From Caenorhabditis elegans (lineage: Eukaryota > Nematoda > Chromadorea > Rhabditida > Rhabditidae), in the NCBI RefSeq assembly GCF_000002985.6, contig NC_003279.8, positions 2,604,001 to 2,668,000 of the forward strand: a DNA stretch of 64,000 nucleotides, written 5' to 3'. The notes under the pieces were generated by a model that was not told the origin of the DNA, did no database searches, and saw only the letters and a program-made list of their open reading frames with translations. Below, piece after piece: positions 41,309-52,754 of the stretch. Position 1 is the stretch's first letter. Every line of letters starts with the position of its first letter. Made by a program: the position numbers and the translations under genes.

Positions 41309-44038
41309 TTAAGAAACTGCATTTCTTCCCATTCCAGGCTTGACCAGCTCCAGCGACAGTTGCTCGCCTTCTTCCATTTTGTAGCGGATCACTTTTCCCT
41401 GAAAGAACAAAGTTACTGTATATCTACATTAGTCCTACAGTACTCACTAAAACTACTGTAGAACATTTTTGTGCCTGCTCACCTTATCATTATCCACTTG
41501 CAACACTGCCGCGTGATTCCGGAAGTTGTCGAGATAGGCGACGGCGGAAATCAAAGTGACCACTTCTCTAGGCTTGTTCAGATAACCTTCATCCACCATT
41601 TGACGTCCTCGTACAATGCATTTCAGATTGTTGGCCTTGCAGAAGTCGGTGGCTTGTTGCTGAAAAAAATTTTTTTGGTGTTATTCGGCATAAAATCGAT
41701 CCAGTTTAATGCGTTAGCGACCACGTAGTCAAGATCAGAGGGTGGGCGGCAAACAATTTTTTCCGGCAAATCGGCAAACCGGCAACTTGTGGGAATTGAA
41801 AATTTCCGGCAAATTGCCGGAATCGAAAATTTCCGGCAAATCAGCAAACCGGGAAATTGGCGGAATCGAAAATTTCTGGCAAATCGGCAAATTACCGGAA
41901 TTGAAATTTCCGGCGAGTCGGCAATTTGCCGAAGTTGAAGTTTTTGGCAATTCGGCAAATCGCCGAATTTAAACATTTCCGGCAAATGGGTAAATTGCCG
42001 GAATTGAAATTTCCCGGCAAATCGGAAAATTGGCGGAATTGAACATTTCCGGCAAATCTGCAAACCGGCACGCTGCCGGAATTGAGAATTTCCGGCAAAT
42101 CAGCAAACCGGCACGCTGCCGGAATTAAGAATTTCCGGCAATTCGGTAAATTGCCGGAATTGAAATTTCCGGCAAATCGGCAATTTTCCCCGTCCCGCAA
42201 TCGCCGCCCGCCCTGGTCAAGATGTGTCCGGGCGCCCGTTCCGATTTGATCTTCAAAAACCGCGGGAATTTATAGACGCAGAATTTTCAACAAATGTCAC
42301 ACGGTTAAGAGCAAGCTACGTCAGATTTTACGGAAGGAAAATTCACGGGTTTATTGCAACAGGCAAAAATTTGACGACAGCTTGTATTCTTGAAGCCTTG
42401 GCTGGACCAAATTTCTAACTTATCTAAAAATCCTCACCGGTGTGAAAAACGGCATTCCATGCATATCCTTCTGTGCATCATCGAGTAAAAGCACCGACCA
42501 CGAGGCTTCCATAAGCAGCTTCTTATCAGCGATCGCTTGAACACCCTTCTTCAGTCCCACAAGCTTCTGCAATCCCTTCTCCCGAATCGTTGGTCCAGGC
42601 CCTCCAGGCATGCAAAGAATCTTCGAGTCGATCACAGCAGCGGCCGACATCATACTACACGCTCTCTTCATTTCAATCATGCATTCTTCCAAATCCACGT
42701 CTCGTTCAATTCCACGTGCCATCAGCCATTCCTTCACTTTGAGCATTTCGATCGAAATCGACTCTTCGTGATGTCCCTTTAATAGAACCACCTTCTCCGG
42801 ATGCAGTATCTTGTAGGCTAGAAGAAAGACGAGGCATTCGATTTGAGCAAACCCGCGACCCAAATAGCAGCCAAGCATCACATACGTCTGCTCAGGCGGT
42901 ACCTTTTTCGCGAGACTCATCAACGAGATCATCGAATCACCTTCTCCATACACCGGACCGAATATGACAGCCGGACCCGTGACCTTCACAACCATCTCGT
43001 CTTGTTTCAGCACCTCACAACTCTTCTGCAGAAGTTTTTTGAGGACTTCCGGGTAGAATTGGGGGCGTGGGCCGTCTGGCGTGTACTCGCGGATGTATGT
43101 CCAAATTTTGCTGATCAATTTTACTGAAAAAAAAGTTTTATTGTAATGAGGTAGGCAGAAAAAGAAGAACATGCCCACCAGCGTGCCTACAAAGCATGCC
43201 TAAGCCTACTTTAGTTTCATGCCTTGTAGGTACGCAGGCAGGCGTTTTTTTGCGGCGGCAAGCGGATACTTTTTTTGCAAAAGCACGGATTTGTGAGCGT
43301 GGTTGATTATTGATTTTTATTGGAAAATTGAGAAATCACGAAAATGGAAAACATTAAGAAAATATCGATTTTTTCGGATTCCGCAATCGATTATCGATTT
43401 TTTTTTCTTAGCTATTTAAAACAACACGGGGTTCTGGATTCTCTCATTGCATTTTTCGCGCTCGCGTGGGAAAGTCGTGTACTCCACACGGGCAAATACA
43501 TTTAGTTTTACAACTAAACACGTGGTGCCAGGCAGTCCGAATACGGTTTGATCTACTAAAAGTGCGGGAATTTTTCGCCCAAAAAAAATGTGACGTCAGC
43601 ACGCTCGTAACCAAGCAAAATCAGATGAGAACTCTGCGTCTCTTCTCCCGCATTTTTTGTAGATCTAAGTAGATCAAGCCGAAATGAGCTGACACCACGT
43701 GACTAATCCCGAGCCGCGACGCGACACGCAACGCGCTGTAAATCTATCCCGGCTCTGGCCGAGTCAAAATGGCCTAGTTCGGCAAACTTTTACATTTGAA
43801 AACATGAGAGAAGCCGACTTCTAAAAATTGTCGCGATGGCCTAGTTTTCCCTTTCGCGACCACATAGCAAGAACTTGTTGCCTGCATTCTGACACTTTTC
43901 GACCACAATTTGTCCACGCGGAGTACACGACCGCAATTTCAATAGAGCACACTTACCGTAATCGATTTTGTCAGGAATTATATCTTCGGTTATGTTGATA
44001 AATCGTTGTCCATTACCGTTTCCACCATCGTCACTCAT
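41309..44038 (-). CDS. PP1-like serine/threonine phosphatase homologue, predicted catalytically dead
   Basis: Four exons on the - strand join in phase (44038-43957, 43123-42438, 41659-41483, 41398-41309) and give 344 residues with the PP1 fold order intact. The catalytic motifs are altered one by one: GDxHG is GPVYG, GDYVDRG is GCYLGRG, GNHE is GHHE, the CxHGG motif is CMPGG, and the late RAHQ motif is RGRQ. So nearly all metal ligands and the general-acid His context are lost, while structural stretches (YGEGDSMISLMSLAKKVPPE, VDEGYLNKPREVVTL) stay open and well kept. The start is MSDDGGNGNG, followed by a short polar N-terminal tail. Family knowledge: nematodes have many diverged, often sperm-expressed PP1 relatives. 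The open frame argues for a selected pseudophosphatase rather than a pseudogene. A hAT-like element sits in intron 2. Confidence 0.85.
41736..42215. mobile_element. hAT-like TTGCCGG element with 8-bp target duplication, in pseudophosphatase intron 2
   Basis: A 480-bp element. The left end is CAGAGGGTGGGCGGCAAAC and the right end is the inverse of CAGGGCGGGCGGCGATTG. It is flanked by GTCAAGAT at 41728-41735 and 42216-42223. The inside is built entirely of the CCGGCAAATCGGCAA units that dominate the window. Confidence 0.9.
43140..43840. repeat. mixed repeats in pseudophosphatase intron 1
   Basis: 43145-43250 has GTAGGC/GCCTACC words. 43435-43545 (GCATTTTTCGCGCTC to GTGGAGTACACG inverse) and 43700-43790 (GAGCCGCGACGCGACACGCAACGCG) are parts of the palindrome found at 14165-14500, here split by a GTGACGTCA-containing segment. 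Confidence 0.65.
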
Positions 44039-44224
44039 TGTTGTTGTGTGAGCGTTTCGAAATAATTTTTTTTTGGTAAAGAATTTCCAATTTGACAGCA
44101 ACAAAAAACTCACGTAGTCACGGTGTTCTCAATTTCGAAATTAAAAAAAAATTTATTTTCTTTTTCGATTTTTCCCGTGGAAAATTGTCCTTGATATTCA
44201 AGGTATCAGTCTAAACTTGCCGCT

Positions 44225-45560
44225 ACGTGGCCTAAAGAAAACATCGGCTATCGATGTTTTTTCGCGGCCACGCAGGTGCATCACCCTACATGGCCTAGAA
44301 AATCAGAAAACTCGGCCACCGATATATTTCACGTATCTCCATTTTTGATGTCTGATTTTCCATGTTTCCTAGGCCACCGTTCTTTCTACCGCCATCTCTC
44401 TTTTACAAGTAACGCTCCAGTTCTTTCCCCGCTTAAACCATCAGTTGTTTCATCCCGTTTCCGTTTTTAACCCAATGACGTCACCTGTTTATTGACTACA
44501 AATCCGATTATTTTCAGACTTTTGTCGGTCTATGACTTATGAATGACTTTCAAAGTCATTCGTTTTGCATCATTTTTCACCATTTTTTTCGTGAAAGTTT
44601 GAAGAAAAATTGCTTTTGAATTATTGGTTTTTCGGCTATGTGGCCGTGAAAAGAGAAAACTCGGCCACTTCCAAAAATGAACTTTTTCTCTCCGAAATCT
44701 CAAAAAATTTTTTTGAATTCTAGACAATTTTTTTTTATTATGATTCAAAAAATCCCACAAAAGGATTTTCACCAAACTTGACGCGCAAATTTTTTAAATA
44801 AATAAAACATGGTGCATCGGAGATTTTTACCAGGTTAAAACAGCCGCTTTAGGTTCCAACTGTAAAACAAAAATTGACGTGGCCGAGGTATTTCTCGGCC
44901 ACTTTCCTGCTCTCCTTCCAACTATCCCCAAGTACACAGTTGGCTCGTTGGCTCCACGTTGTCTACTCTGTTAGTAAAACAAAAAAGAGCCGGTCCATCA
45001 GCCAGAGCAGTTCGCAAACCGCTTGCTGTTTACACGAGCTCACACTTGAGAACCTCCCACTACTCTCACGTAGACGGATCACACAGATTCACAAAAAAAC
45101 TTTGCTGGTGCTCTCCATATTTTTTGCCTGTACTCGCTATTTGAACAAGCTGATCTATCGTTCATTTGGATGTTTCATGACGTGGCAATTTGCCCTCAAG
45201 GTTTGGCGGTACAAATGCATGCTGCATGGCCTAGGAAATTCAAAAACTCGGCCACCATTTCACGTGGGTGGTCAATATCATTAAATTTGCCGGAAAATAC
45301 CTTAATTATTATTTTGGCGGAAAGAATATTGTTAGACGGTTCTATAGTTTTGTGAATCGTTTTAAGGAGGGCGGCCGAGTTTTTTTTGTGTCAAATTGAA
45401 AAACTCGGCCACCGATATTTATCTTGCGGTCGCGTAGGAAAAACCAACATTTTTTCAATCAGAAATTCCTTAGTCTTTATGGTTTTGTCAATCCCCCTGT
45501 CACAGATACGCTCTGTCCACGTGGCCTAGAAAGTAGGGAAAACTCGGTCACCGTTTTCCA
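44225..45560. repeat. cluster of GTGGCC(TAG/GAG) and AAAACTCGGCCACC motifs
   Basis: About ten copies of 'AAAACTCGGCCACC' or its inverse 'GGTGGCCGAGTTTT', often paired head to head within 30-60 bp (for example 44650-44680 and 45375-45415). This stretch shows no supported gene; frames such as 44874-45284 lack splice support and cross the repeats. 45560-46470 likewise shows no gene. Confidence 0.6.
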
Positions 45561-46362
45561 TGGCTGGCCGATTTTCTTATTTTGACAGCCACCAAAAAAT
45601 TATTTGACCAAAAAAACAAAAAAAAAATTGAATTTCTCCAAAGCCCCAAACCCCCAAAAACATGTACGAAAAAAAATTGTTTTTTTTTTGGTCCGACCAC
45701 AAAACCCGATTATTATCTGAATAAAAATCTCAAGCGTGCAACCGACATTTCCAGGGCTCATCGACTCATCATAGAAGTAGGCAGCTTTGTAGGTAGGTAG
45801 GCAAATAGGTAGATAGGCATATCATGGTGCATCGAAACCATCCCCCTCCCCCGAACGTGTTTTGATCTCTCTTCTCTCCGATTCCGGCGCCAAATGAGTC
45901 ACTATCTCTCTTCTGTACCTTCCTCTACTAACCCTCTACTAACTACTAACTGTTCTCGATGCTCAAAGATCGCAATATAGTGTTTTTTCTGTTGCTCTAT
46001 TTGACCTAAATACTCTTCTCTCCCACTCATCCCCACACGCCGTGTACCAGGCAGGTTCGGCGAACAAGTTTGAGAGACTAGCTCTTCCCCTTTCTGATAT
46101 TATTACAGACGAATTGATCATCTTGACTACTGTTCAAATATTTGATCCTCTCGAGTAGCTTGGCAATTTTGATGCATGTCTATTTGTTCTTGAGTGCTTT
46201 GTTTTTGCTCCTATCTTTTCAATTTTCCATGTGTGTGTGTTTTTGTTGGGTGCGCGCGACCCCTCGTGTTTTTCGATAATATTATGATTAATGTTTAACC
46301 TCTTCTCCCCTTCTTGTCAAGCTGGACGAAGAAGAGAAGCCTCGGCCACGGCCATCAATGAA

Positions 46363-46373
46363 GGGGGGGGGGG
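46363..46373 (+). repeat. poly-G tract (11 G)
   Basis: G11 run. Confidence 0.9.
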
Positions 46374-46470
46374 TTGAAGCACACAGGATTCCAAAAGATT
46401 TGCCGAACTAATTAGTGTCAAATTAATTTTCGAAAACAGTTTCGGATGAAAATAATTTTTGGTAATGTTC

Positions 46471-48158
46471 TCGGCATTCACCGCCAGCTTCTTGCCCAAG
46501 TTTCACCCAAGAAAAATTAACATGGATTAGAAGCTGGCCAAACTTGGGCCAAACTTGGGTAAAACTTGGGCTAAACTTGGGCTAAACTTGGGCAAGACCT
46601 TGGTGATTTTATATGCGAATTATGCCGCGCTTTTACTTTATTTTTTAGACGATTTCCTGTGGAAAATATTTATTTAAGGACAAAACATGAACAGGGTTAA
46701 CAACAAAAATCAATTACAAAAAAAAACAACGAAAAATTAAGCTTCAGTGGGTGGAGTCTTTGACCGATCGTCCAGCAGCGGAGACATCATGCTCATTGCG
46801 TTGACCGATTGCACTGTAATGAAAATGTATTGGTTTATCGATTAAAAGTATTGAGTTACTTACAATCTGATAACTTCTTCTGGTGACGTCTCCATCCTCT
46901 GATGCTGTTCGTGAGCTAAGAACATCTGACTCAACTAAACTCACTGAACATCGTCCTTTTGGAGTTGTCGCGTTCTTGAGGATATTCTGTAAACGCTTGA
47001 TTGAGAACTTATTTAAGCCTTGATAATTATACCGTTTAATGTACCCTTTAATGGTACATAATATACCCTTTAATGGTACATCGAGAGCACGAATTGTACG
47101 ATTGCCAAACTGGTACTCCATGGATTTTTTTAATGGCCTGAAATGTAGATAGCTTATATGTTAGTTTTTCAAAAAAAAAACCTACATCCATGTCTAAAAC
47201 ACTGTAACAAATTTCCAGTCTGATTTTGTATTCGAAACCTTCCAAGTTGATTGTGAGGGGGTCTGTATTCGTCGATTCTAACTCCAATCGCATTCTCTCA
47301 AAGAGAGAAGAAAAGTCTGCCTTTTTCAATGAGCTAGTTGAGAGCATGATCGCAGACATAAGCACCATTTCGGAACGATACTCTTGAAAACTGGATCGTT
47401 CAGCGACAATGTCATTCGGAGCAAGGAAAACAGGCCAAATTTCTCCGCTGAAACAAATTTATAAGTAAAACACAGCACAATCTCGTTTACCGAATGTTCC
47501 CTCTTTTTCGGGAACCGTCTGTATTGAATGTAAGATGCAATGTTACAAGATCTTGATATTTACCAGCACTTTGTTCTACTTGCATCATGATTCTCTCCGA
47601 ATAGGTGTACCCAATTTTGTTCTGAAAATATTTACACATTTTCCAGTAGTTGAGTGATAACTCACGTAGTATTTTTTTAGAAGTTCTCCCGTTTCCCTGC
47701 TGATTTATCATTTTCCAGTAGCTGCAAAACTTTTTCATTGAAAAAAAAGGATAAAATAATAGTTTACAAATAAAATAAGAGAGTTTCAAAGAAAAAACAA
47801 AAAACAGTTAATTATATGTGTAAAATTGAAAAAAAAATTATTGAAAATGATAAAATATGACGGAAATAGGAAGAAAAATTAACGATAATTAAAAGAGAAA
47901 GTTGATTTCGAAATTAATAATCATTGCGTTAAGAGCGCTGCGGATGAGCGCTGCGTGTTTAAAGTTGGGCCAAACTTGGGCCAAACTTTGGCCAAACTTT
48001 GGCCAAACTTGGGTAGTAAGAAGTGGCGCGTAGCAACTCGGTCAAGCTTTGGAGTTAGATTGGAGTTAGAATAGGTCAAGCTTGGGCAAGACTTTGGCGA
48101 AACTTGGGTAAGAAGCTGCTGAGTAGCTAAAGTTGGGCAAGAAGCTGCAGGCAAATGC
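46471..48158. mobile_element. decayed DNA transposon with imperfect terminal inverted repeats
   Basis: The left end (46471-46498) starts CTCGGCATTCACCG and continues AGCTTCTTGCCC. The right end (48131-48158), read inverted, starts CTCGGCATTTGCCTG and continues AGCTTCTTGCCC. Arrays of 'CCAAACTTGGG' units lie inside each end (46530-46610 and 47960-48120). The interior carries a transposon-type reading frame on the - strand. No unambiguous target duplication was seen. Smaller relatives with the same termini lie at 48394-48497 and 54165-54390. Confidence 0.7.
46793..47789 (-). pseudogene. transposon-type protein (LTFNTDG...WPV family), frameshifted
   Basis: Exons on the - strand at about 47789-47491, 47447-47186, 47137-46864 and 46813-46793. 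The first junction is in phase and yields 'LVTLHLTFNTDGSRKRGNIR' then GEIWPVFLAPNDI, a pattern found at the start of the core of transposon proteins related to CACTA/Plavaka-type elements (NTDG...WP). Further on, the pair in 'SYNSCSRCTIKG' resembles a zinc knuckle. Directly after it a 22-bp tandem duplication (TACCCTTTAATGGTACA core at 47042 and 47064) shifts the frame; reading across a single unit would keep it open. Compared with full-length relatives (commonly over 600 residues) it is short. Family assignment is by motif memory only. Confidence 0.55.
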
Positions 48159-48393
48159 CGAGTTGCCCGAGTTACCTTGGCGGTGAATTTCAGCTCATTT
48201 TGTTTTAATTTGACCAAAACTGTATTCAATTATTTTTCAAATAAAATATTGAAATTTTGCCAAGAAATCCAAATTTTAAAAAATTTATTTTCTTTAGAAT
48301 TTCAAATGTAAATTTTTCGAATGAAAAAGTTTGACTGAAAATTCAAATTTTTAGAATTTTTCTTGAAATATATATGTTTCTCTAAAGTTTTCG

Positions 48394-48497
48394 GCATTTC
48401 GCGTCTTCTTTCTTCCACCTTTTTGCCGGAAGGCGAAAAATGGCGATAACTAGGCGGCAAAAAAGTGGGAGAAAGTAGGCACGAAATACCGAGTTCA
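48394..48497. mobile_element. ~104-bp miniature element, near-complete inverted repeat
   Basis: The left half begins CGGCATTTCGCGTCTTC and the right half, inverted, begins CTCGGTATTTCGTGCC. The halves match over about 40 bp (TTTCTTCCACCTTTTTGCC against TTTCTCCCACTTTTTTGCC). It shares the CTCGGCATTT terminus with the larger element at 46471-48158. Confidence 0.7.
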
Positions 48498-48565
48498 ACT
48501 GTAGCCCTGGCCTAGTAGCCCTGGCCGTAGCCCTGGCCTAGCCCTGGCCTAGAAATTTCCCTCGA
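48490..48565 (+). repeat. tandem GTAGCCCTGGCCTA units
   Basis: Five short imperfect copies of 'TAGCCCTGGCC'. Around it (48500-49270) are GTGGCCGAGTTTTC-type motifs as at 44225-45560. 48570-49840 shows no gene. Confidence 0.75.
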
Positions 48566-49301
48566 CCGCGGCCACCACAATCAAGAGCGGGTATCCACCC
48601 CCTCCCCGCTGGCCTAGCCTTACGCCTCGGCCACGTTCGTAACTTGTTTATAAATATATGTTTCGAATTTATCTTTTTCGTTGAAATATACATGTTTATC
48701 TAAAGTTTAACTGTTTTTAATGATCCTTTACTTGGAGTGGCCTAGAAATTTCCCTCGACCGCGGCCACCAAAATAAAGAGCGGGTAGCTCGTCACTTCGG
48801 TTACGGTCATGACTTGTTCATATATTCATGCTTACTCATCAATAATTTATATTTCTTATTCTATTTTTAACTCATTTAAACTATAAACAACATTTTTTGC
48901 TTCTTCCTTTCCATGTGATTTTTCGTTGTTTCATCTGTGCAACTAGAACAACTATTTACCCCATCAGCTTGTTTTTTTGAATTTTAAAGTTGCTTAAAAC
49001 CCTGACTGTTGTGTAAATATTATTTAACTTATCGAAAGAAAGAAAGAAAAACCATCTCTATTTTTTGAAAATGGCCGTGAAAAATTGGTGGCCGAGTTTT
49101 TTCCGTTCTCGGTCATTGTATAAAAGAGCCTCAAAACGCCCCAAAAACTGGTGGCCGAGTTTTCTGTTTTCCCGGCCACACTAGTTTCAAACCGGCATTC
49201 TTAGGCCATCTAGAAAGAGTGCAAAAAATTAGTGGCCGAGTTTTCTTTTTACTCGGTCATCTAGTTTTCAAAATGGAAAAATAATTTTCCAGCCTGCTCA
49301 A

Positions 49302-49314
49302 CCCCCCCCCCCCC
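49302..49314 (+). repeat. poly-C tract (13 C)
   Basis: C13 run on the + strand (G on the - strand). Confidence 0.9.
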
Positions 49315-49844
49315 TTAAAATCCCAAACTATAGACAAAAAATTGTTGACGAGTACAAGTGCTCGTGATGTTTACCTGCAATCCGTCCGGCTGAAAATCAC
49401 ATGTTTTTTTTGTTAGAAAAATGTTTTGAACCAAACTTAACTAGGTGAATAATGCAGAACAATACATGGTGTGATATGATGTGAGAATCACTTTTTATTA
49501 TTATTTTTTAAAGTGCTATATTTTTGGATTTTTATTTTAAATTTTGTTCTCTCAGAAAAATCTGTTTTCTAGTCTTCCAATTAGTGCCCAATTTGTGTAA
49601 AAATGTCTCGGCTTCAAAATCTCTATAAATAATTAATTTAGGATATTCCGCAAATATTGGTCTAGAAATTTCGGCTTGGCCACAGTGCGTAACCGAAAAA
49701 AAACCGTAAACCGTAAACGTGACCGTAAACGGAAAAAAATCGGCCAAGCGGCAAATTATAAGAAAATCTGGGTCAATAAGACCCAAAAATGCAACAGAAA
49801 AATCAAGAAACCTCGGCCACCAATATGGCCAAAAATATTTTTGT

Positions 49845-50250
49845 CGACAAGTTCGGCAAATTGCCGATTTTCCTGAATTGTTCATTTCCGACAATATGAC
49901 GATTTGCCGATTTGCCGGAAATGTTTATTTCCGACAGTTGGCAGATTTGCCGATTTGCCGGAAATATTTATTTCCGACAGTTGGCAGATTTGCCGATTTG
50001 CCGGAAATGTTTGTTTCCGACAATTTGCCCATTTGCCGATTTGCCGGAAATTTTTAGATTTAGGAGCATTTCAAGGATGCGTACAATTTTTAAATTTAAA
50101 TTCTGAAACTTCCAAGAAAAATGTGCAAAACCAAAATTTGCCGAAAATTTTTGCCAATTTCCATTTTTCTGGCAAATTCGTCAAATCGGCAGGTTGGTCG
50201 TTTGCCGGTTTGCCGGAAATTTTCAACTCCGGCAATTAGCCGATTTCCAC
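49845..50250. repeat. TTGCCGATTTGCCGGAAA-type block
   Basis: Begins at 'TTTGTCGACAAGTTCGGCAA' and contains three near-identical units ending in 'TTTCCGACAGTTGGCAG' or 'TTTCCGACAATTTGCCC'. No element ends were resolved. 50250-51250 shows no gene; GTGGCC motifs lie at 50270-50460. Confidence 0.8.
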
Positions 50251-51249
50251 CAACTCTTGTTCGAAAGTTTCTAGGCCATGAGTGACGTCAGAAACTTTCG
50301 AATAGGTAGAGGCCCTCAATTTCTATCGTTTTTTTTTGAAAATAAAATCAACTTCTCAAAAGGCCGAGTTTTCTCCTTGTCACTCCTTTTAGGCCGAGCT
50401 CGTCCACCCACTTCCCGTGACCGAACCAAAATTTCTAGGCCATCTCTGAATTTTTCAAAAAAGTTACCCTTCCCGACCCCTTCCATTGACCTTCCTGAAC
50501 TTCTCTCCCCGCCATGTGATCACCGGTGTTATCTGCAGTGGCTATTTACCAAACTCTTTTTTGTCCCCGGTATGTAGTGGCTGCTGTTGTTATTCTCTTG
50601 GCCCCAGATGTTTCTCTCTTCTCTGCAAGTAAAAACGGACCCAAGTGACCCGCCCGGCCGGTGCGGTACCAACCACATGACCCCCCTCACGCCTCCTCCC
50701 TGTCCCCGTGTCCCGTGCGTGTCCTTCTGAAAAACACGTAAACAGCTGAAATTGACGACAGAAAAAAAAACAAAAAATTTCGATTTTTGGCTTGATATCA
50801 AACCTGAACTTTTGATCCCATGTGAAAAAAAACAGCTAAAATTTTGTGATCGTTTTTTGAGCTTGTTGTCATGCATGTGGTCGGCAGATAAAAAGTCGGT
50901 CATCAATTTTTTCTAGGCCACCTGACATTGTCTTTAGTATGCTCTAAAATTGGTGAACTTTTTGAAAAATAGAAAAATACTTAACGCGCACCTCAGACAA
51001 GACCCCGCCCACTTCTTGGCTCTGGTGCGTTTTTGTGCAACTTTTCTTTTTTTTTTGAATTAATAAATTCACTTAGAACAGATTTACGCAGAAAAAAATT
51101 ATAAAACAGGCTGCATACCAAATGAAAACGGAAAACAGCCAAGTTGTGGGCGGAGCCTAAATTCGATTTTTTTTTTCTGATTTTCTCAAAACTTTTAAGT
51201 AGATCACATGTTATATACATATTTTCAATAGTTTATCCCATTAATGAGT

Positions 51250-51650
51250 ATGAGGTTTGCCGATTTGCCTGTATGCAGATTAGCCGGAAATTTTCAATTC
51301 CGGCAATTTTCCGATTTGCCGATTTGCCGGTCCGCCGATTTGCCGGAAATGTTTAGAGGGATTTTTTTATGATACGGAAACACTAAAAATGTTGCCTTTT
51401 GAATTTTTTTCCTTTAGATATTTTCATAGAATTTGCTTGCTTTTTAAAACAAATGTAGGAAAAATCATAAGATGCGTACAATTTTGCCGATTAAAATTGA
51501 AATTCTAAAATTTCCAAAAAAATGGGCAAAAACACAATTTGCCGGAAATTTTTAATTCCGGCAATTTTCCGATTTGCCAATTTCCCCATTTGCCAACAAT
51601 TTTCAATTCCGGCAATATGCCGATTGGCCCATTTGCCGCCCACCTCTGAT
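51250..51650. repeat. TTGCCGG element, right end intact
   Basis: The right end is the inverse of 'CAGAGGTGGGCGGCAAATGG', matching the hAT-like terminus. The left end is missing, and internal sequence shared with the copy at 56634-57102 (TTTTCATAGAATTTGC, ATGCGTACAATTTTGCC) confirms the relationship. Confidence 0.75.
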
Positions 51651-51723
51651 AGCAATCCCCGCGCTTTCAAAAACAGAGTCAAATTCCAAAAGTTACCAGA
51701 AATTATTTTATTAGCTTTGTACA

Positions 51724-51736
51724 CCCCCCCCCCCCC
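51724..51736 (+). repeat. poly-C tract (13 C)
   Basis: C13 run. 51740-52750 shows no gene. Confidence 0.9.
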
Positions 51737-52754
51737 TAGTTGTACATTTCACAGTTTTCCTGCAAATTGGAACAATTTTGCCCTTCAACTCCCAATGATC
51801 GCTACCAATTAGGAGCCTCTTGCCCCCATGCCTAGGAGGTGTTGACAGACGATACTAGTCATCTGATTGATCCCCACTTGAGAACACAACGTCACCGCTG
51901 CGTGATCTTTATTTTGTGAACTTTTTGACTTTGATAGATTCCTCCGTCCTGTTTAGAAAATCAAAGTCTTCGTACAGCTCTTAACACAATTGAGCACAAA
52001 GTAGCACAAAATAGAACGAAGGAAAAAAAAAAAAAAGTGCATGAACAGCTGACACATGGAACAGCTGAGAAGAGAAGCATGTTTCTGGAAATAGATAAGA
52101 AGGCATGAATCACACAATTTGGAACTAGTCTAGCAAAGATCAATCAGGGTAATAGACAATTTAGAAGAACACTAGAAGCCCAAATGACTAATCTCTAATG
52201 TCTACAATGCTGCTGCTCAAAAACAACTTAATATTCTATTTGCATACACATGTCCAGTGATTTCCACGACTATTTCGAGTATTTCGAGATATTATTGGTT
52301 TTCCTGGTTTAAAAAGACTTTGTCTTGCTAATAAATCCGTTGGTAAGATATCAAAAGTCTTTTGTTCAATTTTCTCGGTTACAAGTTACAAAGTCTCAGT
52401 CTCAGGTTACAATTGTCTAATTAATAAGGTCTTGATTTATCAATTCCTTACTATAGATGCCTCAGGCCTACCTGCCTACCTAAAATGAAAAGTTATACAG
52501 TGAACTGAACATATACCTAGGAAAAATGTTCGAAAACTGTGTGTTCCCTAATTTTTTTTCAGTTTCAAAAACTTGCACTTTCCAAGTCGTATACTTGTCA
52601 AAAAATTTTGTAGACTCCAAATATTTTTAAAAATTATTTGAATGATTTTTATGGTTGGGCCTAAAATTTTGGCGTTGTATGCAAAAAATAATGTTTTTCT
52701 ATAAAAACCGAGCAGCTAAATTGCTCAGGAGCCCTAGCACGGTCCCATTGTTCT

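Noticed and set aside
44874..45284. 136-codon + strand frame
   Set aside because: Crosses several GTGGCCGAG repeats, has no family resemblance, and no initiator context or splice sites.
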